Positions 6,132 to 12,292 of a DNA stretch of 21,025 nt are shown here, in pieces. A program made the translations under genes and the position numbers. The notes beneath the pieces are model-generated. The model did no database searches. It saw only the letters and a list, made by a program, of their open reading frames with translations, and had not been told where the DNA came from. The stretch is from Actinomycetes bacterium (lineage in GTDB: Bacteria > Actinomycetota > Coriobacteriia > Coriobacteriales > JAEZXW01). The stretch lies in contig JAEZXW010000005.1 in assembly GCA_023419515.1 (NCBI GenBank), forward strand, positions 1 to 21,025, written 5' to 3'. Each line of letters starts with the position of its first letter. Positions within the stretch are counted from its first letter, which is position 1.

Positions 6132-7052
6132 ATGATTGGTGCGAGATTGACACAAGCACAAGCTACCTTCAAAAAGTCGTCTGACATCACGGCATTGCGA
6201 TCACAGGGCGCCATCGGCGTCTTTGATTCTGGCGTGGGAGGATTGACGGTAGCACGCGAGATCGCTCGCGTGCTACCGCATGAGTCCATGATTTATGTGG
6301 GCGATAGCGCGCGCTGTCCGTATGGAACGCAGTCGCTTGAGTTGGTTCAGGAGTTTACCCTACAGATTTGCTCGTATCTTGAGCAGCAAAGCGTCAAGCT
6401 CATCGTCATTGCCTGTAATACCGCAACGGCAGCAGGGTTGGCTCTGGCACGAGAGCGCTGCTCGGTACCAGTGATTGGCGTGGTTGAGCCTGGTGCTCGC
6501 GCGTGCGTGCGGGCGACTCGATCGGGAAGGGTAGGCGTGATTGCCACTCAAGCAACGGTTGATTCTCAAGCATACACGCAGGCAATTCATGCCCTCGATC
6601 AAAAGACCGCCGTCTATTCTCAGGCGGCACCTGGCTTTGTTGACTTGGCAGAGCGGGCCGATCTTTCAAAAGTCTTGCGTGATTCTGAGAGCATTGAGCT
6701 TGCTCATCATTACCTCGATGACGTGCTCAATAACGACATCGACACGCTCGTGCTTGGTTGTACACACTTTCCGCTCTTGCATGATTTGATCAGTTTGGTC
6801 GCCGGCGGTAAGGTTCGGTTAATATCCTCGGCACAAGAAACTGCGCGAGAGGTCAATTTGATTCTCGATACCTTTAAGATGAAAGCTGCTTCTCAAGATG
6901 GAGAAGTAACGCCACGTTATAAATTTATGACAACGGCTGACCCTCATGAGTTTGCTCAAAAGGGTTCGCGTGTTTTTGGAAGGGCGCTGGGAGACGTTGA
7001 GCATCTAGAGGTAGAGGCGCTCTGTGCCTTGCGCGATCAACAGATACGATAA
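6132..7052 (+). CDS. murI: Glutamate racemase MurI
   Basis: MurI converts L-glutamate to D-glutamate for peptidoglycan stem peptides, in the cytoplasm. The signature GVFDSGVGGLTV spans residues 29-40, and the two catalytic cysteines are Cys95 in ACNTA and Cys210 in GCTHFP. The product is 306 residues, with about 26 residues ahead of the usual family start (MxIGVFDSG). No Shine-Dalgarno precedes ATG 6132 and no other convincing start is available, so the N-terminal boundary is uncertain. It is the first gene of a same-strand cluster; rph begins 34 bases after its stop. Confidence 0.95.
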   Translation: MIGARLTQAQATFKKSSDITALRSQGAIGVFDSGVGGLTVAREIARVLPHESMIYVGDSARCPYGTQSLELVQEFTLQICSYLEQQSVKLIVIACNTATAAGLALARERCSVPVIGVVEPGARACVRATRSGRVGVIATQATVDSQAYTQAIHALDQKTAVYSQAAPGFVDLAERADLSKVLRDSESIELAHHYLDDVLNNDIDTLVLGCTHFPLLHDLISLVAGGKVRLISSAQETAREVNLILDTFKMKAASQDGEVTPRYKFMTTADPHEFAQKGSRVFGRALGDVEHLEVEALCALRDQQIR

Positions 7053-7086
7053 ACAGTTTGATTTGCTTGATTCAAGGAGAGAGTTG

Positions 7087-7815
7087 ATGCAATACACCCG
7101 TCATGAAGGACGAGCCCCACAAGAGTTGCGTACCGTTTTGTTTGAGCGCGATGTCATGAAACATGCGCTCGGCAGTTGTTTGGTGAGCTTTGGGGATACC
7201 AAGGTGCTCTGCAGCGCCACGATCGAGGAAAAGCTGCCTCGTTGGCGAATGAATCAGCCCGATCGCGCTGGTTGGATCACCGCAGAATACGCTATGTTGC
7301 CCACAGCAACCCATCAGCGCACCGTACGCGAAACAACCCCTAGGGGGCGCACCCAGGAGATTTCGCGTCTTATTGCTCGAAGCTTGCGAGCAGCCGTTGA
7401 TTTGCGTGCCATGCCTGATATCACCATGACGGTCGACTGCGACGTTTTGCAGGCAGATGGTGGCACTCGCACCGCGGCAATTACGGGCGGTTGGATTGCT
7501 ATGCACGACGCATTTTTCTCGTGGATTAAGGCGGGCAAGATGGCTCGCGTTCCCATCTTGCGTCAGGTAGCTGCTGTTTCTGTTGGCGTGGTTGATGGCG
7601 CGGCTTTGCTCGACCTGGATTATCGCGAAGATTCACACGCAGAGGTTGATATGAACCTCGTGATGGATGACGCTTGTAACTTTGTTGAAGTGCAAGGCAC
7701 GGGCGAGCGCATTACGTTTTCGCGCGATCGATTGAACACAATGCTTGATCTCGGAACATCAGGGCTCGAGACCCTGCTCGCCTTGCAAAACGAGTGTGTC
7801 GGCTGGAAGGAATAG
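7087..7815 (+). CDS. rph: Ribonuclease PH
   Basis: RNase PH is a phosphate-dependent 3'-5' exoribonuclease that trims the 3' ends of tRNA precursors. The frame is open from further upstream, but ATG 7087 is preceded by AAGGAG at 7074-7079 and gives 242 residues, the normal size, starting MQYTRHEGRAPQELR. Family blocks include SFGDTKVLCSATIEEKLPRW, WITAEYAMLP, the GRTQEISRLIARSLRAAVDL helix with phosphate-binding arginines, and TVDCDVLQADGGTRTAAITG. It sits between murI and rdgB, an arrangement known from many actinobacteria. Confidence 0.96.
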   Translation: MQYTRHEGRAPQELRTVLFERDVMKHALGSCLVSFGDTKVLCSATIEEKLPRWRMNQPDRAGWITAEYAMLPTATHQRTVRETTPRGRTQEISRLIARSLRAAVDLRAMPDITMTVDCDVLQADGGTRTAAITGGWIAMHDAFFSWIKAGKMARVPILRQVAAVSVGVVDGAALLDLDYREDSHAEVDMNLVMDDACNFVEVQGTGERITFSRDRLNTMLDLGTSGLETLLALQNECVGWKE

Positions 7816-7820
7816 GACGG

Positions 7821-8588
7821 ATGTTTGCAACGCAACCTTGGACGATTGCGCACGATACCTGCAACATCGGGCTTGAGTCACAAGACATTGAGCGCTTAGT
7901 GTCGCTTGGTTTTGCGGGTGAGGGTGCAACACAAGGAAGCTCAGGTATCACTCGTGCTGATAGCGCTGCTGGCACCAATGAGCTCGTTGTCGCGAGCTCA
8001 AATGCCCACAAGATCACCGAGATTCAAACGATTTTTGGCGATGTCCGAGGGCTTTCATGCGTTTCGCTCAAAGAGGCACACGATCGGGCGAACCTTGCCT
8101 TTGACGAGCCAGTAGAGGACGGCGCTTCATTCTTGATGAATGCGCTTATCAAGGCAGTTGATGCTCATAATAAGTTGGGGCTACCGGTCATTGCGGATGA
8201 CTCCGGTCTTATGGTTGATGCACTGGATGGAGAGCCAGGAATTTATTCGGCGCGCTATGCCGGCGGCAAGGATGATGATGCCAACAACAAAAAGCTCCTT
8301 GCTGAACTTGAGCGTGTTGGTGCGCTTGATGTAACCGCGCGTCGCGCCCGCTTTGTCTCGGTCATCGTGTTTATTGACCAGAATGGGCGTTGCACGTGGT
8401 CGTACGGTACCTGCGAGGGCATCGTGGGCTTTGAGTATCGTGGCGACTTTGGTTTTGGCTACGATCCGATCTTTTTGCCCGATGAAACCCCAGGCAAGAC
8501 CATGGCAGAGCTTGTGCCTGAGGAGAAAAATGAAATCTCGCACCGCAAGAAAGCACTTGAGCAGCTCGTAAATTTGCTGCAGGGATAG
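7821..8588 (+). CDS. rdgB: XTP/dITP pyrophosphatase RdgB/HAM1
   Basis: The enzyme hydrolyses non-canonical purine triphosphates (ITP, dITP, XTP) to monophosphates, keeping them out of DNA and RNA. The HAM1 core is complete: VVASSNAHKITEI (residues 56-68), the acidic VEDGASFLMNAL block, VIADDSGLMVDALDGEPG with the catalytic acidic pair, GYDPIFLPDE, and EKNEISHRKKAL. The start is ATG 7821, 5 bases after the rph stop. This leaves about 53 residues before the point where most family members begin; that segment is open and contains no better-placed start. A GTG or internal start is possible. Confidence 0.94.
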   Translation: MFATQPWTIAHDTCNIGLESQDIERLVSLGFAGEGATQGSSGITRADSAAGTNELVVASSNAHKITEIQTIFGDVRGLSCVSLKEAHDRANLAFDEPVEDGASFLMNALIKAVDAHNKLGLPVIADDSGLMVDALDGEPGIYSARYAGGKDDDANNKKLLAELERVGALDVTARRARFVSVIVFIDQNGRCTWSYGTCEGIVGFEYRGDFGFGYDPIFLPDETPGKTMAELVPEEKNEISHRKKALEQLVNLLQG

Positions 8589-8612
8589 CTAAGGTAGTGA
8601 AAGGCTCATTCC

Positions 8613-9299
8613 ATGGAAGCGCTTGCTGAGCTCATCTGGCCTGTTGAGTGTTCAGTCTGTAAACGGCCGGGCAGAGCGCTTTGTGATGAGTGTCAGGGCA
8701 AGATCGTCGCTATCGATCAGGCGACCGCCTGCCCGCGGTGCGGTGCTCCGTTTGGATCGCTACTCTGTACCGAGTGCTGGAACGCAGAGGGTATTGAGCT
8801 GAGCGACATAGATGAGTTGTATTCATACGGCCTTTTTGAGCCGCTTCTGGGCGAGGTTATTAAGGCATATAAGGATGCTCATGAGCTGAGTTTGGTGAGC
8901 TTATTCGTGCAGTATTATTGCAAGGTCTATTTGGCACATGCGGATGAGCTGGGCCATGCCACTCTTTTGAGCTATATCCCCGCAACGAACAAGGCGCTGC
9001 AAAAACGCGGCTTTGATCACATGCAACTATTGGCGCAGCCGCTTGCGCGCGTACTGGGCTTGCCGCTTGTGTCGCTGCTCGCGCTCAAAGACAAGCGCGA
9101 TCTTCGCCGCTTGAGCAGGGAGGATCGCAAGCGTGAGATGAGCGCAGCTATGACAGTCACGCGTGGGGTTGCTGGCCAGCACGTCTTGCTCATCGATGAT
9201 GTCGTAACCACCGGAGCAACTATGCGAGAAGCGGCTGCTCTTCTCAAGCGTGCATCTGCTAGGCGAGTAAGTGCATTGTCACTCGCGCGGGTGTGGTGA
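8613..9299 (+). CDS. comF: ComF family phosphoribosyltransferase-like protein
   Basis: ComF/ComFC proteins take part in DNA uptake during natural transformation and carry a phosphoribosyltransferase fold. In 228 residues there are four CxxC pairs at the N-terminus (13/16, 24/27, 40/43, 52/55), fitting zinc-binding knuckles, and the PRPP-binding loop VLLIDDVVTTGATMREAA from about residue 191. ATG 8613 follows GAAAGG. It closes the murI-rph-rdgB cluster, 24 bases after rdgB. Other competence genes are not in the window, so a competence role is inferred. The 377 bases after it hold a candidate structured RNA. Confidence 0.9.
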   Translation: MEALAELIWPVECSVCKRPGRALCDECQGKIVAIDQATACPRCGAPFGSLLCTECWNAEGIELSDIDELYSYGLFEPLLGEVIKAYKDAHELSLVSLFVQYYCKVYLAHADELGHATLLSYIPATNKALQKRGFDHMQLLAQPLARVLGLPLVSLLALKDKRDLRRLSREDRKREMSAAMTVTRGVAGQHVLLIDDVVTTGATMREAAALLKRASARRVSALSLARVW

Positions 9300-9398
9300 T
9301 TTACGTCTTGCGCACCCTCGCCGCGCCCCTTTGTGCGATTTGCCTGTTTGGTGATCTGCCTGCTCGCTGTACTAAAATTTGGTACCATACGTTTTTAA

Positions 9399-9634
9399 GT
9401 TTCCTCCAGGTCTGTGGTTGCGGATGTTTCATCCAAGTCCATGGCAGATGCGGTCAAAAGGATCCACGTAAGCCCGGGCGTGTAAGGCACCCCGTGTGAG
9501 CATGGCGCATCTTAGGGGTAAGTCGTACCGCGTCGTTTGGCGCGAGAGGGTTCTTAGTCGTTTGCCGGATGTGTAAGCGGCGATCGCTCCAGTACGCGAG
9601 TGTGGGGTCAAAAACCAGGTCAGCTGGGGGAAAC
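9399..9634 (+). ncRNA. Candidate structured noncoding RNA (raiA-motif-like)
   Basis: The gap between comF and the next gene holds a segment closed by a long-range helix: GTTTCCTCCAG (9399-9409) pairs with CTGGGGGAAAC (9624-9634), 11 pairs with one G-U. Inside, AGATGCG (9446-9452) pairs with CGCATCT (9506-9512). Local hairpins are GGAT/ATCC (9422-9434), CGCGTC/GGCGCG with a GTTT loop (9529-9544, one wobble) and TTGCCG/CGGCGA (9562-9583, one wobble). No coding frame is convincing. The raiA-motif RNA of Firmicutes and Actinobacteria is a conserved structured RNA of roughly this size found next to comF/comFC and hpf/raiA; here comF is upstream and hpf is downstream on the same strand. Possible promoter elements are TAAAAT (9373-9378) or TACCAT (9383-9388). 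The family assignment is inferred from context and structure, not from recalled consensus bases. Confidence 0.55.
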
Positions 9635-9676
9635 CATTACATTTTGATAGCTGAGCGATAAGGAAAGTTGCACTTC

Positions 9677-10765
9677 ATGAAGGCTATGCAATCTCGCTTC
9701 ACATTGATTTTGCTCATGATGAGCGCTCTGGTCATCTCCGCGGCGCTTGTTGGTTGCACGACCACCTCGGTGGACGATGCCAAAAAGGAGCTTCGGCCGC
9801 TCATTGATACTACTAAACTGGTGAATCCTGGCACGCTCACTGTGGGTGTTGATAGTAAGACTGCTCCGTTTGCGCTGGTTGATAACGAGGGCAAGCTCCA
9901 GGGTATCAACGTTGATCTGGCAAGTGCACTGGGCGATGAGCTAGGCGTGAAGGTTCAGGTTGTTGCGGTGAATGAGGCAACGAGTGCTGTTACTCAAAAG
10001 CAAGCAGACATCGTCCTCGGTGTTTCAACCCAGGAGCAAGGCGCAAGTTCGCAGGTCGCCTTGGTCGGCCGCTATGTCGATAATGCGCCCGGTCTTTTTA
10101 CCAAATCTTCTCAGGGAAAGCCTGTCACGGCCACCCAGCAGGAGGTTAACAAGGCAAGCATAGGTGTTCAGGACAATTCGGTGTCATGGGCCTTGGTGCG
10201 CCGCGAGTTTTCGAGTGCAAAACTTAAAACTTTCTCATCTCTCAACGATGCCTTTAAGGCGCTCAGCGAGGGTCAGGTTGAGTACGTCGCCTGTGATTCT
10301 TATGCTGGTGGCTTTTTGGCGCTCGATGATCCAAGTATCGTTTATGCAGGAACCCTTGAGGTTCCGGTTTCATATGGCGTTGCGATTGCTGCTTCAAACG
10401 ATGAGCTGCAGACCCAAGTTCAAGGAGCTCTCGACAAGCTTGTTTCAAACGGTGTTTTTGATTTACTGCGCGCTAAGTGGACGGGCGGCCTGCCGGCGCT
10501 CAGCACTGACACGATGGTTCATTTGAACGAGGCTGGCACTGCAATTCAGCAGGGCGAGGTCAGTGTCGATGAGAACAAAGAGGGTCAAGAGAGCGCCGAT
10601 CAAAATGGCACATCCGGCACGAACGGCAATAGTGTCCAGTCTGGCGCTGATCAGGGAGCTGATCAAGGAACCGGTCAGTCTGGCGCGGGCGGTCAGCAGG
10701 GTCAGTCAAGCTCCGGGCAGTCCGGCCAAAATCAAACGGGTGGCGGGCAATCGAACAATGCCTAA
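9677..10765 (+). CDS. Solute-binding lipoprotein, family 3 (amino-acid ABC type)
   Basis: Family 3 binding proteins capture polar amino acids outside the membrane for an ABC importer. The 362-residue product begins with a lipoprotein signal peptide: positive N-terminus, hydrophobic core and lipobox LVGC with Cys27 as the lipidated residue. The binding domain spans about residues 50-280 (GTLTVGVDSKTAPFALVDNE, then GKLQGINVDLASALG). After it comes a roughly 60-residue low-complexity tail rich in Gly, Gln, Ser and Asn. ATG 9677 is preceded by AGGAAAG at good spacing; a TTG at 9668 is less likely. No permease or ATPase gene is adjacent, so it is an orphan binding protein or sensor partner. It lies between the candidate RNA and hpf. 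Confidence 0.87.
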   Translation: MKAMQSRFTLILLMMSALVISAALVGCTTTSVDDAKKELRPLIDTTKLVNPGTLTVGVDSKTAPFALVDNEGKLQGINVDLASALGDELGVKVQVVAVNEATSAVTQKQADIVLGVSTQEQGASSQVALVGRYVDNAPGLFTKSSQGKPVTATQQEVNKASIGVQDNSVSWALVRREFSSAKLKTFSSLNDAFKALSEGQVEYVACDSYAGGFLALDDPSIVYAGTLEVPVSYGVAIAASNDELQTQVQGALDKLVSNGVFDLLRAKWTGGLPALSTDTMVHLNEAGTAIQQGEVSVDENKEGQESADQNGTSGTNGNSVQSGADQGADQGTGQSGAGGQQGQSSSGQSGQNQTGGGQSNNA

Positions 10766-10817
10766 AAACCACTCGTTTGGGTAGGAACTGACTAGCAGTA
10801 TTCACCATCAATCAGGA

Positions 10818-10851
10818 AAGGCCGACACATTACACAGTCGGCCTTCTTTGT
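10818..10851 (+). terminator. Rho-independent terminator after the solute-binding gene
   Basis: AAGGCCGAC (10818-10826) pairs perfectly with GTCGGCCTT (10837-10845), followed by CTTTG. It separates the lipoprotein gene from hpf. Confidence 0.75.
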
Positions 10852-10877
10852 AGGATTCGCGTCGAAAGGATGTTGTT

Positions 10878-11486
10878 ATGGAGATCACCGTAACTGGACG
10901 CAAGACAACTGTCACCGATGCTTTGCGAGCCCATGTTGTCGAGAAGATCGAGAACGCGACCAAGGTGTTTGACATTGATCCGATGAGTGCAGACGTTGTG
11001 CTTCGTGTCGAGAAAAACCCAGCCAATCCCAACTCAAGCACCTGCGAAGTTACACTTCGCGCTAAGGGCAATGTTATCCGAGTGAGCGAGTCTGATCCTG
11101 ATATGTATGCGGCGATCGACCTTGCTGCTGGTGTGGTTGAGCGTCAGTTGCGCAAGTTCAAGACCAAGATTGTTGACCGCCGTCATCAGGTTCACGCAGC
11201 TCCGATCGACAAGACCGAGCGCGCGCCATTCTCGCGTGAGGAAATGGATGAGCTCATGGATTCGCTGATTGCCGAGGGTGACGAGGCAGATGATCAGCTT
11301 GTGCGCGAGAAGGTCATTGACTTCATGGTTTTGACTGAGGAGCAAGCGCTGGTGCAGACCGATCTTATCGGCCACGACTTCTTTGTCTTTAATAACGCCC
11401 AGACTGGTCTTACTAACGTGATCTATCGTCGTCACAACGGTGGCTACGGCATCCTAAAGCCTCGTATCGAGGGTGAAGAGGGTTAA
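10878..11486 (+). CDS. hpf: Long-form ribosome hibernation promoting factor
   Basis: HPF/RaiA proteins inactivate and dimerise 70S ribosomes into 100S particles when growth stops. The 202-residue protein is the long form: an S30AE domain over about residues 2-100 (starting MEITVTGRKTTVTDALRAHV), a charged linker, and the C-terminal dimerisation domain from about 145 with the family block LIGHDFFVFNNAQTG, NVIYRR and GGYGILKP. The ATG follows AAAGGA. The peroxiredoxin gene starts two bases after its stop, so the two are probably cotranscribed, consistent with a stationary-phase or stress unit. Confidence 0.95.
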   Translation: MEITVTGRKTTVTDALRAHVVEKIENATKVFDIDPMSADVVLRVEKNPANPNSSTCEVTLRAKGNVIRVSESDPDMYAAIDLAAGVVERQLRKFKTKIVDRRHQVHAAPIDKTERAPFSREEMDELMDSLIAEGDEADDQLVREKVIDFMVLTEEQALVQTDLIGHDFFVFNNAQTGLTNVIYRRHNGGYGILKPRIEGEEG

Positions 11487-11488
11487 TC

Positions 11489-12010
11489 ATGGCGCGTATT
11501 CGTACCGATTTTTACATGGGAGAAACCCGCGTTTCTGTCTTGGGCGATGAGCTTTTTGTAGGCGATGAGGCGCCGCAAGCAACGGTGCTTGACGCTCAGA
11601 CCAACGAGTCCTTTGACTTTGATGAGCTAAAGGGTAAAGTTTCGCTGATTATGGCGGTTCCTTCAATCGATACTGCGGTTTGTGCCTGTGAGTCACAGCA
11701 CTTTAACGAGGAGGTCGCCAAGATTTCAGGGCTTTCGACCTATCTCGTGAGCTGCGATTTACCGTTTGCGCAGACTCGATATGCAGCCGAGCACGGCCTG
11801 GATAACATCGTCTTTTTGAGTGATCATCGCGCAGCAAGCTTTGGTACTAAGTATGGCTGTTTGATCGGGGATGTGCGCCTGCTCGCCCGTGCGGTGTTTG
11901 TTGTTGGCGCTGACGGCAAGCTTGCCTATGTGGAGTATCTCAAGCAGACCAAGAACGAGCCCGATTACGAGGCAGCGCTCCAGGTGTGCCGCGAGCTTTT
12001 AGCTGAGTAG
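11489..12010 (+). CDS. tpx: Thiol peroxidase Tpx-like peroxiredoxin
   Basis: Tpx reduces hydrogen peroxide and alkyl hydroperoxides with a peroxidatic cysteine, using thioredoxin as donor. In 173 residues the signature PSIDTAVC places the peroxidatic Cys at 65, and the DLPFAQTR block and EPDYEAAL near the C-terminus are typical of Tpx. The resolving cysteine, which in E. coli follows DLPFAQSRF, is replaced here by Ala99 (TRYAAEHG). Other cysteines are Cys67, Cys89 (just before DLPF), Cys124 and one near the C-terminus. Either another cysteine resolves the disulfide or the protein works as a 1-Cys peroxidase. It starts two bases after hpf. Confidence 0.92.
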   Translation: MARIRTDFYMGETRVSVLGDELFVGDEAPQATVLDAQTNESFDFDELKGKVSLIMAVPSIDTAVCACESQHFNEEVAKISGLSTYLVSCDLPFAQTRYAAEHGLDNIVFLSDHRAASFGTKYGCLIGDVRLLARAVFVVGADGKLAYVEYLKQTKNEPDYEAALQVCRELLAE

Positions 12011-12189
12011 CAGTAGCCTGATGCGAGTGGGGCGGGAGTAGCTGACACGCACAGACGGGCATGGTGTTCACGTTTGCTGCAAGCGACTGATGTGCTCGGG
12101 CACGACTTCACGCTTGCCGCAGAAACCTAGCCTTAGGGCGATTGGCTTGAGGCTCTCATAACGTCGTTATTCCAAAAGAGTATGATCTG
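12011..12189 (+). other. Intergenic region upstream of ilvD
   Basis: No gene is seen here. It contains a near-identical 15-base direct repeat, TTCACGTTTGCTGCA (12067-12081) and TTCACGCTTGCCGCA (12107-12121), 40 bases apart. It also contains a perfect palindrome ATAACGTCGTTAT (12158-12170) that could be a regulator site. TATGAT at 12181-12186 could be a -10 element but lacks a matching -35. Confidence 0.45.
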
Positions 12190-12222
12190 CAAGACGCTCA
12201 TCATCCGTGGGCGTCTTGTTTT
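12190..12222 (+). terminator. Terminator hairpin, possible ilvD attenuator
   Basis: CAAGACGC (12190-12197) pairs with GCGTCTTG (12211-12218), followed by TTTT. It is 180 bases past the tpx stop and 71 bases before ilvD. It may simply end the hpf-tpx transcript, or it may act as an attenuator, because the overlapping frame in phase with ilvD is very rich in Leu, Ile and Val codons. Confidence 0.7.
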
Positions 12223-12292
12223 AGTTGTACGAGTTTCTTTGCTGCTTCGTGACTTTGTAAACGCAGTGTACGCAAGAAGGAGAGTGGTGATT

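Noticed and set aside
9429..9611. Minus-strand open frame of 60 codons inside the comF-lipoprotein gap
   Set aside because: No ribosome binding site or family resemblance, and composition looks like chance; the structured RNA explains the region better.
9615..9640. CTGGGGGAAACC resembling part of a c-di-AMP (ydaO-type) riboswitch
   Set aside because: In that riboswitch class such a segment lies near the 5' end of the aptamer, and the other conserved elements are absent. Here it is simply the 3' arm of the closing helix.
12182..12292. ATG 12182 as the true ilvD start
   Set aside because: IlvD proteins begin near residue MQLRSAQV. ATG 12293 has a good AAGGAG, and the extension spans a terminator hairpin. 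It is kept only as a finding.
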